Positions 1-8,767 of a stretch of 64,000 nt of DNA are shown here, one piece after another; the first letter of the stretch is position 1; each line of letters opens with the position of its first letter. The position numbers and the translations under genes were made by a program. Below the pieces are notes generated by a model, which saw nothing but the letters and a program-made list of their open reading frames with translations, was not told the origin of the DNA and did not search any database. Source of the DNA: Arthrobacter sunyaminii (GTDB taxonomy: Bacteria > Actinomycetota > Actinomycetes > Actinomycetales > Micrococcaceae); assembly GCF_018866305.1 (NCBI RefSeq), contig NZ_CP076456.1, positions 868,001 to 932,000 of the forward strand, read 5' to 3'.

Positions 1-424
1 CGGTGCCCTGGCCATGGGGTTGTGCATCTGGCCCGCATTCACGCTCATCAATACGGGAAACCCGTGGCTTTTCATGCTCGCGGTGGTACTGGTCTTTGGT
101 GTTGCCATGTCTCCCGCCGGTGGAGCAACCGGCGCGTTGTTTTCCATGGTCTTCTCACCGGAGGTGCGCTATACGGGGTCCTCTGTCGGATACACCATTT
201 CTCAGATCTGCGGAGCTGCCTTCGCGCCCATGATTGCCACTGCTCTGCTGGCTTCCACCGGGACCAGCAACTCGATCGTGATCTACATGGTTGTGGCTTC
301 GCTTATTTCGGTGCTCTCCGTAGCAGCGCTCCCTGGCGGTTGGGGCCGCAGGGAAGCCCTTCGGCAGCTGCAGCAGGGTGAAGCGGAAACCTCCGGGGCC
401 GCAGCTTCCCTCAGCAGAGTCTGA
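1..424 (+). CDS. MFS transporter, C-terminal part (5' cut by window edge)
   Basis: The reading frame is open from the window edge and ends at TGA 422-424. About 140 residues are visible. They contain three or four hydrophobic segments and the RYTGSSVGY...GAAFAPMIATALL pattern seen near the end of metabolite:H+ symporters of the major facilitator superfamily (ShiA/ProP-like MHS family). The last 30 residues form a charged cytoplasmic tail. The substrate cannot be read from this fragment, although MHS members usually import organic acids, osmolytes or shikimate-like compounds. A strong hairpin follows directly, so this gene ends its transcription unit. The GntR/FCD gene downstream may regulate it, but that rests only on adjacency. 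Confidence 0.8.
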   Translation, partial: GALAMGLCIWPAFTLINTGNPWLFMLAVVLVFGVAMSPAGGATGALFSMVFSPEVRYTGSSVGYTISQICGAAFAPMIATALLASTGTSNSIVIYMVVASLISVLSVAALPGGWGRREALRQLQQGEAETSGAAASLSRV

Positions 425-449
425 GCATTTCATTCGAGCGCGTCCCAGC

Positions 450-489
450 GTGCGGCGGAAGCGGAGATGTCCGGCTTCCGCCGCACTTT
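450..489 (+). terminator. Rho-independent terminator after the MFS gene
   Basis: A perfect 13-bp stem (GTGCGGCGGAAGC at 450-462, its complement at 474-486) closes an 11-nt loop and is followed by TTT. It starts 25 bases after the MFS stop codon and ends shortly before the GntR start, so the two genes are probably transcribed separately. Confidence 0.85.
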
Positions 490-504
490 GGAGATACTGG
501 TTCC

Positions 505-1236
505 ATGACTCATGAGCTCCAACCGGCATCGCCCAGGCCCTTGCGCACCAGAGGCCGGCTGTCCGGGCACATGTACGAGACCATCAAAACAAGGCTTTTG
601 CAGGGAGCCGTGCCTGCGGGCGGACGGTTGTCCGTGGAAGCACTGCGCCACGAGTTCGGGGTCAGCAAGCAACCGGTAATGGAGGCGCTTCGCCTGCTGG
701 CAGGCGACGGCCTGGTGGAGATTTTTCCCCAGATAGGATGCGTGGTCTCCACCTATTCGGCTCAGGAAGCCAGCGATTTCTTCCTGATGTTTGCAGGGCT
801 GGAGGGGGCCGTTGCTGCCGTTGCAGCCAGTCGCTGCACGCCCGCAGCATTGACGGAGCTCGATTCTGTGTCCGTCCGGATCCGGGAACTGAGCCGGAAT
901 CCTGACCCGCGGGTTCAATCACAGGGCTATCTGACGCTCAACCGGGAGTTTCACGAGAGCATCCACCGGATGTCCGGTTCGCGGATTATTTCCGATACGA
1001 GCCGCCGGATGTGGGATCTCAGCGACTTCCTGATCAACACGGGCGCAGAAACCCCACTGGCCTTCGCTTCCGTTGAGACGCGTCAGGACGATCATGACGG
1101 AATCCGGCAGGCTCTGGCGGCGCGGGATCCTGAAGCTGCGAAGTCAGAAATGGAACGCCACATTCTGGAAACCGTGGATCTCCTTCATCCGCGCTCACTC
1201 CAGGCTGCCGGCAAAGAAGTCACAAACCTCGAGTGA
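505..1236 (+). CDS. GntR family transcriptional regulator with FCD ligand domain
   Basis: A 243-residue regulator. Residues about 15-75 form a winged helix-turn-helix of GntR type (the stretch around LSVEALRHEFGVSKQPVMEA). Residues about 90-225 are an all-helical FCD domain, in which the histidines of LNREFHESIH and of the later HDGIRQAL and ERHI segments fit the metal/carboxylate site of this subfamily. FCD regulators usually sense organic acids and repress neighbouring catabolic or transport genes. The obvious candidate target is the MFS gene just upstream, but no operator was identified. The start at 505 has a GGAG at 491-494. Confidence 0.85.
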   Translation: MTHELQPASPRPLRTRGRLSGHMYETIKTRLLQGAVPAGGRLSVEALRHEFGVSKQPVMEALRLLAGDGLVEIFPQIGCVVSTYSAQEASDFFLMFAGLEGAVAAVAASRCTPAALTELDSVSVRIRELSRNPDPRVQSQGYLTLNREFHESIHRMSGSRIISDTSRRMWDLSDFLINTGAETPLAFASVETRQDDHDGIRQALAARDPEAAKSEMERHILETVDLLHPRSLQAAGKEVTNLE

Positions 1237-1418
1237 GTTCTGGCGCCCGGCAAGACTTTGACACTGGGCGTGTAGCTGAGCCACACCGGCATGCGGGGAC
1301 GAGATTCGCAGTGTCATTCCCGGAAGTTACGGCTCAGGACAGAACCTGTCCGCAACTCTCTCTGCTGCGCCTTCGGGCAGGCCTAGCGTGAATTATCCGG
1401 GCCGAGGAGGTGAGACAG

Positions 1419-1649
1419 ATGGGCCTGATGGAAATAGAAGTGGCGAAGACGCTGCAACAGGAGCACCTGGCGGCAGCGGATCGCCGGCGGAGGCTAAGAG
1501 ACCGCCAGCGCATGGCACATGAGCAGCAGGACCTTGTGGGCGGATCAAACACGAGCACGAGAAGGCCGAAGGTGGACTGGCCGGTGTTCTCCGTCCGGAT
1601 TGGCGGGTTCGAACTGGTTGCGTTCCGAACCGTGCAGCTTGGACCTTGA
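1419..1649 (+). CDS. small protein of unknown function
   Basis: A 76-residue ORF that I do not recognise. The case for it is the very good ribosome binding site GAGGAGGTGAG at 1404-1414, just before ATG 1419, and a clear G/C preference at third codon positions. The first half is charged and helical (VAKTLQQEHLAAADRRRRLRDRQR). The second half is mixed, with a short hydrophobic end (WPVFSVRIGGFELVAF). There is no signal peptide and no membrane segment. It stands alone between the GntR gene and the leader of the zinc-ribbon gene. Confidence 0.5.
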   Translation: MGLMEIEVAKTLQQEHLAAADRRRRLRDRQRMAHEQQDLVGGSNTSTRRPKVDWPVFSVRIGGFELVAFRTVQLGP

Positions 1650-1969
1650 GACCCTCCGGTACAGCAGCGGCCGGCGCATGCATCATTTGCCGACAATTTA
1701 CTTATTCCGATGCTTCTCGAATTCCAGGACGGGTTCCTGCGGCGCCTGTTTTCCTGCTGAGGGGTGGAATCCTGTTAGGCTCCTCGCTGGAATAGTTTTG
1801 TGTTGTTGGGGGAACGCACTCGTCGTTTCCCCGTTTTGCTGGGGAAATGCAAAACGAGTTTCCCCAAGGTGCCTACGCTCAGACGCGGGCGGCTGCCCGG
1901 CTATTCCCCGAAGGTTTTTGTGCGCATGCCGGACCTTCGAATGACCAACCATCATCAAGGGGGATTGCC
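1650..1969 (+). promoter_or_regulatory. 320-base intergenic region: promoter and structured leader of the zinc-ribbon gene
   Basis: No convincing gene lies here. A -10-like TAGGCT sits at 1776-1781 inside CTGTTAGGCTC; the same 11-mer occurs upstream of the second zinc-ribbon gene. The predicted leader is about 180 nt. It contains three mutually exclusive hairpin arms: TTTCCCC 1826-1832, GGGGAAA 1841-1847 and TTTCCCC 1859-1865, interleaved with CGTTTTGC 1832-1839 and GCAAAACG 1849-1856. A 10-codon upstream ORF starts at ATG 1941 and ends in a TGA (1971-1973) that overlaps the main start codon. Confidence 0.5.
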
Positions 1970-3892
1970 ATGAAATTCTGCGGTCAATGCGGGCAACAAC
2001 TGATTCCGGAAGCCCGTTTTTGTGTGAGCTGCGGAGCCGCGGTACTCAAGGTTCCGACGACGGCGTCATCCGCGGCCGGCGCCGCCGACGCAGCCGTTCC
2101 GGACTATCAGCGGCAGCCCGAATATGCCGCTGCCGGCGGTCCCGTCTCAGGACAGGGAGCTGCGATGGGGGAGCGGAGCATTCCGGGGGAAGGATCCACC
2201 GCATCGCAGGATTATTCCCCGGCACAGCCGTCCGCTGCGGGTGCGGCCGGGGTCCGGAAACCAGCCAGCGCCTTCACGGGTATTCCGCTCAGCGACTACG
2301 TCCGCGACGGCGCCGCCGCCCTGGCCCTGATTATGTCCCTGTTCATGGCGTGGAGCTACGGCAGCGACGGAACATCCAAGTCAGCCACGCGGGTGGACGT
2401 AGTTCTGATCACCCTCGTCAGCCTGCTGTCCCTGGGTCTGAGCTATGTCTGGCGGGCGGGCGTTTTTGGGCCCGCGACAGGCTACCGCAGGATCCAGGAC
2501 CTCAAGCTGCTGGCCAATGCACCGTACGTGCTCATGGTTCTGGTCTACACCGCACTCAGTCTGACCACTGCCGACCGTTTCGACCCCGGCGCCGTTGCCG
2601 CTCTCGGTCCGGCTGTGGCCTTCGGGCTTGCCGGAGCACTGCTGGCGGCGCAGCCGCGACGCGCCGAAATTGCGCCGGGGGCCGTGGATGAGTCCCGGAA
2701 CCGGCGCTGGATCCACGTCACCCTGGGTGTTGCCGCGCTGGCGGCCGTGGTGGCCCTGGTTCAGATCATCCGTTACTGGGCGGCCTACAGCGGCTCAGGG
2801 TCCTCCGGCTGGGGAATCGTGGCCACACTGATGGCGCTGGCCAGCCCTGCGGTCCTGTTGATCATCGCCGTCCGGGTTCATCAGCGGTCCGACGGCTGGC
2901 GGCGGGCGGGTGTTGCCCTGGCCCTGGGCTCCGGTTTCCTCTCGCTGCTGGCCCTGTTCGAAGATCTGACCCTTCTGCAGCTGTCCGTCACGGCCTTTGT
3001 CCCCGGCTTCTCCCTCCTTTTCTGGATGGCGTTTGGAGCCGCCGTATCGGCTCCGTCGGTGGCACGTCTTACCGAAGCGTCCCAGGTTGCCTCCACAGAC
3101 ACCCGTAACACTTTGCAGCCGCTGCTCTTTCTGGCGGCAGGCCTCAGCGCTGTCCTCGCCCTGGGATCGGCCGTCACAGTCATTACGGTCGCCGTGGGTG
3201 GCTACTCCGGTGGACTCGTTCCTCAGGTGATTGCACTGTTCTTTGGCCTGCTGCTCACGGCAGGAGCCATCCTCACCCTGCGCCTCACGGGCAAGGATCC
3301 CCGTTCCGCCTACATCATGCCCAGCGGTTACGCCGGACTGCTGGTTGTCCTGGGCCTGGTGCTTCTGATCGTGTGGGTGGTGCAGGACGAAGACTTCTAT
3401 CTTGGCCCGGTCATCATGCTGCTCACCTTTGTGGTTCCGGCCGCACTCCTGGCCGCGCTGTGGCTGCCGGCCGCTTCCCGTGAACAGTTCCGCCGCCTGC
3501 CCGCAGCCGCCGGATCCGAAGCGTCCGGGTTCAGCTTTGCCGGCGCACCTGCCCAAGCGCCTGCCGAACCCCAGCGGCCGGTGACCGAAGCAGAAGCAGG
3601 ATCCCCGGCGGACAAGGGCGACCGTGCATCTGAGGAGACGGCCCCCGTGGACAGAGGCACAAACCCGGCGCAGTCCGCGCCGGCGGCCGCCGCCGTCGTC
3701 GTCGATCCTGACGTTCTGACGGAGGCCGCCAACCCGGGAACTCCGCTGGCACGGCTGCAGGAACTCGCGGCGAACCATCCGCTGGCCCGGCCCGCGGTGG
3801 CGGCCAATCCTTCCACGTATCCGGCCCTTTTGGCCTGGCTTTCAGAGCTGGGCGATCCGGCAGTCGATCAAGCGCTCCGCCAGCGCGGTTGA
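1970..3892 (+). CDS. zinc-ribbon polytopic membrane protein with C-terminal LRV domain
   Basis: A 640-residue protein built in three parts. The N-terminus is a zinc ribbon with cysteines at 4, 7, 18 and 21. A Pro/Ala/Gly-rich linker runs to about residue 105. About 12 hydrophobic segments follow, to about residue 540. An acidic, alanine-rich linker then leads to a final 60 residues of variant leucine-rich repeat type (PGTPLARLQELAANHP, then PAVAANPSTYPALLAWL), a domain common in Micrococcaceae and related Actinobacteria. ATG 1970 was chosen because AAGGGGG at 1958-1964 precedes it; an in-frame upstream extension to 1847 would run through the leader hairpins. The stop overlaps the next start (TGATG), so it is probably co-translated with the SGNH lipoprotein. 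Function unknown. Confidence 0.8.
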   Translation: MKFCGQCGQQLIPEARFCVSCGAAVLKVPTTASSAAGAADAAVPDYQRQPEYAAAGGPVSGQGAAMGERSIPGEGSTASQDYSPAQPSAAGAAGVRKPASAFTGIPLSDYVRDGAAALALIMSLFMAWSYGSDGTSKSATRVDVVLITLVSLLSLGLSYVWRAGVFGPATGYRRIQDLKLLANAPYVLMVLVYTALSLTTADRFDPGAVAALGPAVAFGLAGALLAAQPRRAEIAPGAVDESRNRRWIHVTLGVAALAAVVALVQIIRYWAAYSGSGSSGWGIVATLMALASPAVLLIIAVRVHQRSDGWRRAGVALALGSGFLSLLALFEDLTLLQLSVTAFVPGFSLLFWMAFGAAVSAPSVARLTEASQVASTDTRNTLQPLLFLAAGLSAVLALGSAVTVITVAVGGYSGGLVPQVIALFFGLLLTAGAILTLRLTGKDPRSAYIMPSGYAGLLVVLGLVLLIVWVVQDEDFYLGPVIMLLTFVVPAALLAALWLPAASREQFRRLPAAAGSEASGFSFAGAPAQAPAEPQRPVTEAEAGSPADKGDRASEETAPVDRGTNPAQSAPAAAAVVVDPDVLTEAANPGTPLARLQELAANHPLARPAVAANPSTYPALLAWLSELGDPAVDQALRQRG

Positions 3893-4938
3893 TGAAGAGG
3901 GCTGCGGCCGGTGCGATGCCGCCGCTGCCACGGCTGCCGCTGGGTCTGCTGCTGGCGGGAACGCTGCTGGCCGGTTGCTCGACCGGTCCGGCGGTCGACG
4001 GCGGCACACCGTCAGCGGCTTCCTCAGCGGCTAAAGATATATCTGCCCCCGATGCCGATGCCGATGCCGCTGCCGCGGACACCGGGGAACGCCTGGCGGC
4101 TCTGCTCGGGAATACCGGCGGTCCGGCGGATGTGGTCCTGCTCGGTGATTCCTTCGCCGCAGGTGAAGGCGCCGGCTCCTATCAGCCGGTGGACGGGGTG
4201 GCCGACAGTCTGTGCCACCGCAGTGCGGCCGGGCTGTTGTCCGCACCGGGCAACAGCACCGTTATCCACAACGCCGCCTGCTCGCGTGCCCGGATTTCCG
4301 CCCTGGGCTCGGCCCAGCAGATGCAGGGCCACGGAAACGCTGGCGTTCCCGCGCAGCTGGATCAGCTGCGCGGGGTCCGTCCGGATCTGGTGCTGCTGTA
4401 TATCGGCGGCAATGACGCGGGTTTTGCTGAACTGCTGCAGGCCTGCATAGTCGAGGACACGTCGTGCGCCGGGGACGCCGTGCTCCGGCAGGCAACAAAA
4501 CAGACACTAAGGGATTTGCGGGCTCCGCTCACCCAGCTGTACACCGAGCTTGGCGCGTGGGGGGCACCGGTTCTGGTCCTGCCGTATCCGCGGCTTTTCG
4601 ACGCGGCGCAGAACCCGGGGCAGGACGCCTGCGGGCGGCTCACCCCGGAGGAATTGTCCTTCGGGCTGGACATCACCGATGCCCTGAACAGCACCATCGA
4701 ACAATCGGTGGCGGCTGCCGGGCTGCCCAACGTGCGGTACGTGGACGCGCTGGAGGACTCCTTCGCCGGCCGCGGAGCCTGCAGCGCCGATCCGCTGGTG
4801 GTCACCGCCCGCCTGGGGCCGCTCCTGAACGCGGCAGCATCCGTGTCCGCTGCCCAGGAAGTCCTGCATCCCACCGAGGAAGGTTACCGGGTACTGACCG
4901 GTGATCTCCTGCAGTGGATGGAGGACCACCCGTCGTAG
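3892..4938 (+). CDS. SGNH/GDSL-family hydrolase lipoprotein
   Basis: 348 residues. The signal peptide ends in the lipobox LLAGC with C29, so the mature protein should be lipid-anchored outside the cell. The SGNH blocks are present: block I GDSFAAGEGAG with catalytic serine about S87, block III GGND at 172-175, and block V VLHPTEEGY with catalytic histidine about H326. The cysteine pattern and the layout resemble secreted actinobacterial lipases/esterases of this family. The substrate is unknown; cell-envelope acyl esters are an inference. The start ATG 3892 shares its A with the preceding stop TGA, and a TTG directly before it is the alternative. Confidence 0.88.
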   Translation: MKRAAAGAMPPLPRLPLGLLLAGTLLAGCSTGPAVDGGTPSAASSAAKDISAPDADADAAAADTGERLAALLGNTGGPADVVLLGDSFAAGEGAGSYQPVDGVADSLCHRSAAGLLSAPGNSTVIHNAACSRARISALGSAQQMQGHGNAGVPAQLDQLRGVRPDLVLLYIGGNDAGFAELLQACIVEDTSCAGDAVLRQATKQTLRDLRAPLTQLYTELGAWGAPVLVLPYPRLFDAAQNPGQDACGRLTPEELSFGLDITDALNSTIEQSVAAAGLPNVRYVDALEDSFAGRGACSADPLVVTARLGPLLNAAASVSAAQEVLHPTEEGYRVLTGDLLQWMEDHPS

Positions 4939-5083
4939 ACAATGCGGTTGCTGCCGAAAATGGCCGCGCACAATTCCGGGGACAAATTCCCTTCCGCGGC
5001 GGAACGGTTTCTTCAATGCGGAAGAACGGATTCGGATATCCACAGGCAGCAGACGTGCTTTTCGGGCCCCCATTAGCTTCTGT

Positions 5084-5089
5084 TAGGCT
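5084..5089 (+). promoter_or_regulatory. -10 hexamer TAGGCT for the second zinc-ribbon gene
   Basis: TAGGCT lies within CTGTTAGGCTC (5080-5090), an 11-mer shared with the promoter region of the first zinc-ribbon gene at 1772-1782. The -35 box is not clear. The leader before the start codon is about 70 nt. Confidence 0.5.
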
Positions 5090-5164
5090 CAAAATATTGC
5101 ACTGTAATTTCCGGGGGGTTGTCACTCTGCATGCCCCGGAACTGATCATGGGGGAAACAAAATA

Positions 5165-7459
5165 ATGAACTTCTGTATGTCCTGCGGCACTAAACTGCAG
5201 CCGGAGTGGCAGTTCTGTGCCAACTGCCGGCGGCCCGTCGATACCGCCGGTTCACCGCAGGCCGCGGGGACAGCCACCGGAGCCGTTTCGGTGACGCCGG
5301 TTCCGCCGGAGGCTCCGGAATCCGCCGCGCGCCAGCCGGAAGCAGCATCGCCGGCAGCGGCGCCCCAAACCCAAGCAACCCAACCCGGGCCGCCCCAAAC
5401 CCAAGAGGCCCAGGGTGCAGCTGCCTCCACCGGGGCCACCCGGATCATTGAAACCGGCGGACCGGGCCACGCCGCGCCCGCGCAGCCCGGCGGCGGTTAC
5501 GGGGCTCCGGCCGGCGGGGACGGTCACAGTGGACCGCCCAGCAGCGGCGGGGGAGACGGCGGCGGCTCAGGTCCGGAAGGGCCGGCAGACGGTGACACCC
5601 CGGAATCCGGCAAGAAGACCAACCGCAAGGCCATCATCCTCGGTGCCGTCGCCGTCGTCCTGGTGGCAGTTGGCGTTGGAACCTTCCTCTTCATCCAGAA
5701 CATGATCCGCGGCGGAGCCGGCTCACCCGAGCAGGTTGCGGAGAAACTGATCGAATCCATCGAGACCAAGGACGGCATTCGCCTGGTCACTATGGTGGCA
5801 CCGGCGGAGCGTGAAGCCCTGGACAAGTTCCAGGAAGGATTCATGGACAAGGTCGAGGAATTCGGCATCTTCGAGGCCGCCAACAAGGTGGGCGAAGATT
5901 CCGTTGAGGACGAGTTCGACGACGAGATCAACCTTGACGGCATCAGCGTCACCTTCGAGAACGTGGAACCCACGGTGACCGAAGTGGATGACCAGCTGGC
6001 CGTCCTGAACTTCTCCTCGGGAACCGTGCGGCTGCAAATTGATCCGGAACAGACCACCGGAGCCGTCCGCTCAGGTCTGGAAGCCTCCGGCGAGATGGAA
6101 CCCGTTGACGAGACCGCTGACCTGGCGGATCTGGACATCGAGGGCGAGGGCCTGCGCGTGGCCGCGGTGAAGGACGGCGGACGCTGGTACGTCAGCCCCA
6201 TGTACAGCGGCCTGGAACTGGTTCTCCAGCTCACCGGCAACGAGCGCGGTTCGCTGCCCGAACCCACGGACGGCGCCGACTCGCCGGCCGAAGCGGCCCA
6301 GGCCCTGGTGGGCGCGGTACCGGGAATCCTGGACAGCGGAAAGTTCACGGATCTGGGCAAGTACCTCATGAGCTACGAAGGCAACGCGGTCCACTACTAC
6401 GGCGGCGCCCTGGACGAAGCCATGGACGGCGGCATCGACTCCGGCCTGGAGATCACGGCCAACACTTTCAAGGACGCCGAGAAAGACGGCGACCGCGGCC
6501 GCGCGCTGGTGGAAGAACTGAAAATGGAGGCCGACGGGGACGCCCTGTCCCTGACCGCGGACTGCATGGAATCCGGGCCGGAGAAATACTGCCGCGGCGA
6601 GTCCGGTTATGTGATGACCAACGGAAGCTTCGACGACGAAGCCATCATGCGCGCGTTCCCGCAGCTGGGCCTGTCCAGCGTCAAGGAAGACGGCAAATGG
6701 AAAGTCAGCATCATGGACACCACCACCGACCTGGCCCTGCAGTGGATGGATACCATCACCCGTGAGCAGGCCCTGGCCATGCTGGACCTGGCCCGGAGCG
6801 AGGATGCTGCCGGAACCATGACCCTGGACGAGGAGACGGATCTGGAGTTCAACTCGGCCGGCTACGCCGTGATGACGCTGAAGCTGGAGGAGGACACCGC
6901 GCTGCAGGGCGAGGGCGGCGGGGACAGCTACAGCAGCTACACCGTCTATTCCAAGGACGGCAAGGAAGAGATCACGTCATCGGATGAGCTTTTCGCTGAT
7001 GAAACTCCCGCCGGAGAGTACAAGGTGGTCATCTTCGCCGGTGATGAGTGGGCCGACGAATTCGCCGCCAAGGGCAACGACGTCAAACACTCCGGATCCG
7101 TGACAATCCAGGAACAGGTGGCGCCCTCCGCGATCGACGGTTTCGAGACGCTGCAGTACAACTACCTCACCCTCGACGAATACCCCGGTCCCACCGAGAC
7201 ACACGTCCTGGACGTACCCAAGGGCGCCAACGTGGAACTGGTGGTCACCGCCGAGGGCTACATGGGGGCCTGGGACAAGCCCGGATCCCTCGTGCTGACC
7301 CTTGACGGGAAAACGCACAAGGTACCCGTCACCAATGACGACGAGGAACTGACCATTCCGCTGAGCGCCGGAATGGGACAGGAACTTTCCGTGGAGCTGG
7401 TGAAGGGTGACGGCAGCGGCGAAGAGGTCGACTACACGCTGGAACTTGTCACCAAGTAA
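5165..7459 (+). CDS. zinc-ribbon, single-pass membrane protein with large extracellular domain
   Basis: 764 residues. The zinc ribbon has C4, C7, C18 and C21, the same spacing as in the gene at 1970. A Pro/Gln/Gly-rich linker follows to about residue 150, with the short repeat APQTQ/PPQTQ. One membrane segment lies at about 155-177, and about 585 mostly acidic residues then face outward. The topology (cytoplasmic zinc ribbon, single helix, large extracellular region) resembles TcaA-like envelope stress proteins of Firmicutes, but I see no specific sequence match and assign no function. A ribosome binding site GGGGGAAA precedes the start by 8 nt. A strong terminator closes the unit. Confidence 0.8.
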   Translation: MNFCMSCGTKLQPEWQFCANCRRPVDTAGSPQAAGTATGAVSVTPVPPEAPESAARQPEAASPAAAPQTQATQPGPPQTQEAQGAAASTGATRIIETGGPGHAAPAQPGGGYGAPAGGDGHSGPPSSGGGDGGGSGPEGPADGDTPESGKKTNRKAIILGAVAVVLVAVGVGTFLFIQNMIRGGAGSPEQVAEKLIESIETKDGIRLVTMVAPAEREALDKFQEGFMDKVEEFGIFEAANKVGEDSVEDEFDDEINLDGISVTFENVEPTVTEVDDQLAVLNFSSGTVRLQIDPEQTTGAVRSGLEASGEMEPVDETADLADLDIEGEGLRVAAVKDGGRWYVSPMYSGLELVLQLTGNERGSLPEPTDGADSPAEAAQALVGAVPGILDSGKFTDLGKYLMSYEGNAVHYYGGALDEAMDGGIDSGLEITANTFKDAEKDGDRGRALVEELKMEADGDALSLTADCMESGPEKYCRGESGYVMTNGSFDDEAIMRAFPQLGLSSVKEDGKWKVSIMDTTTDLALQWMDTITREQALAMLDLARSEDAAGTMTLDEETDLEFNSAGYAVMTLKLEEDTALQGEGGGDSYSSYTVYSKDGKEEITSSDELFADETPAGEYKVVIFAGDEWADEFAAKGNDVKHSGSVTIQEQVAPSAIDGFETLQYNYLTLDEYPGPTETHVLDVPKGANVELVVTAEGYMGAWDKPGSLVLTLDGKTHKVPVTNDDEELTIPLSAGMGQELSVELVKGDGSGEEVDYTLELVTK

Positions 7460-7490
7460 GTTGCCGGCTGTCTAGCCGCAGTCCCTCAGG

Positions 7491-7526
7491 AACCGGCCGG
7501 TGCCCTTCGCACCGGCCGGTTCTTTC
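7491..7526 (+). terminator. Rho-independent terminator
   Basis: A perfect 13-bp stem (AACCGGCCGGTGC at 7491-7503, complement at 7509-7521) with a 5-nt loop, followed by CTTTCT. It lies 31 bases after the zinc-ribbon gene stop. Confidence 0.9.
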
Positions 7527-7567
7527 TGTCCGGCGGCATTCCTTTTATCCGGACGCCGTCCTGCCCT

Positions 7568-7573
7568 TAGGGT
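7568..7573 (+). promoter_or_regulatory. -10-like TAGGGT directly before a start codon (possible leaderless transcript)
   Basis: TAGGGT ends 7 nt before ATG 7581 and no Shine-Dalgarno sequence is present. The arrangement matches several other genes in this window where a TANNNT hexamer sits 6-7 nt before the ATG. Confidence 0.45.
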
Positions 7574-7580
7574 TGAACCC

Positions 7581-8546
7581 ATGCAGCCTCAACCCGTCAT
7601 CGCAGTCCTTGCCGGTAACGAACCCGTTCACGGGCTGGCCGCGCTTGAGCAGGTTGCCGAGGTCCGGATCACCGGCGCCGCGGGCCTGCCGGAAGCCCTG
7701 GCCGGGGCGGACATCCTTTACCTCTGGGACTTCTTCGCCGACGGCGTCCGGCAGGCGTGGCCGGCCGCGGACTCGCTGCAGTGGATCCATGTTCCGGCCG
7801 CAGGGGTGGATAAGCTGCTCTTCCCCGAGCTGGTGGCCTCCGACGTTGTGCTGACCAATGCGCGCGGAATCTTTGACCGGGCCATGGCCGAACACGTGCT
7901 GGGAGCGGTGCTGCACTTTGCGAAGGACTTTGGCCGGGCAGCGGCACAGCAGCAGCAACGGCAGTGGCAGCGGTACCCCACCACGGATCTGGCGGGGGCT
8001 TCCGTGCTGGTGGCCGGCACCGGCAGCATTGGCCGCTGCACCGCCGCGCTGCTCACCGCCGTCGGGATGCGGGTGCAGGGCCTTGGCCGCACCGCCCGCA
8101 CCGGCGACCCCGACTTTGGCACGGTCCATGCCAGCGAAGATTTCGCCCCCGTCGCCGGAAACTTTGACTACGTGGTGCTGGCCGCGCCGCTGACGCCGGC
8201 AACCCGGAAGATGCTGGGCCGTGACGTACTGGCGGCGATGAAGCCGACGGCGGTGCTGGTCAACGTGGGCCGGGGAGCCCTGGCCGATGAGGCGGCGCTG
8301 GAGGACGCGCTGCGCGCCGGAAAATTGGCGGGAGCAGCCCTGGATGTCTTCGAGACCGAGCCGCTGCCAGGACACAGCGGGCTGTGGGAACTGCCGAACG
8401 TGCTCGTCACCCCGCACCTCTCCGGAGACGCCAACAAGCAGCTGCCGGCGCTGGCGCAGCAGTTCGCGGACAACCTCGACGCCTGGAAGGCGGGCCGGCC
8501 GCTGATGAACGTTGTGGACAAGAACCTGGGGTTTGTCGCGTCGTAG
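7581..8546 (+). CDS. D-isomer-specific 2-hydroxyacid dehydrogenase
   Basis: 321 residues, a normal length for the family. The NAD(P)-binding Rossmann motif GTGSIG lies at 146-151. The catalytic set is R231 (in NVGRGALADE), E260 (in FETEPLPGHS) and H279 (in VTPHLSGD). The enzyme should interconvert a 2-oxoacid and a D-2-hydroxyacid, most like the glyoxylate/hydroxypyruvate reductase branch, but the exact substrate is open. The start is set at ATG 7581: an in-frame GTG at 7500 lies within the terminator of the previous gene. There is no ribosome binding site, and the promoter -10 abuts the start. Confidence 0.87.
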   Translation: MQPQPVIAVLAGNEPVHGLAALEQVAEVRITGAAGLPEALAGADILYLWDFFADGVRQAWPAADSLQWIHVPAAGVDKLLFPELVASDVVLTNARGIFDRAMAEHVLGAVLHFAKDFGRAAAQQQQRQWQRYPTTDLAGASVLVAGTGSIGRCTAALLTAVGMRVQGLGRTARTGDPDFGTVHASEDFAPVAGNFDYVVLAAPLTPATRKMLGRDVLAAMKPTAVLVNVGRGALADEAALEDALRAGKLAGAALDVFETEPLPGHSGLWELPNVLVTPHLSGDANKQLPALAQQFADNLDAWKAGRPLMNVVDKNLGFVAS

Positions 8547-8655
8547 TCCGTAGTCCGGCCTGGAAGCGGCATTGTCTGCACACTCGGCGGGGTGTGGGGC
8601 ATTTTCTCGACACTCGATTGAGCGCACCACCCGATCCGACAATTTCTCCTACCCG

Positions 8656-8732
8656 TTGACCCTGCACCGCGCCCGGACAAGACTGGGACGGACGCCGACG
8701 TCAATCGCCGGCCAAGTTGAGCCGGCCAACTT
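8656..8732 (+). promoter_or_regulatory. promoter and dyad upstream of the oxidoreductase operon
   Basis: TTGACC at 8656-8661, a 17-nt spacer and AAGACT at 8679-8684 form a plausible sigma-70-type promoter. Downstream, AAGTTG (8714-8719) and CAACTT (8727-8732) form an inverted repeat around a GC-rich centre, followed by a partial repeat of TTGAG. This may be an operator in the leader. No dedicated regulator gene is adjacent. Confidence 0.45.
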
Positions 8733-8767
8733 GAGCTGGCCGAATTCAACGGGGAAGGAAGTGCGGC

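Noticed and set aside
1847..1969. Upstream start for the first zinc-ribbon protein
   Set aside because: The extension overlaps the leader hairpins, while ATG 1970 is followed at once by the zinc-ribbon cysteines and has an AAGGGGG site.
7500..7580. Extended N-terminus of the 2-hydroxyacid dehydrogenase from GTG 7500
   Set aside because: The GTG falls inside the terminator stem of the preceding gene. ATG 7581 fits the family start and a -10 hexamer lies just before it.
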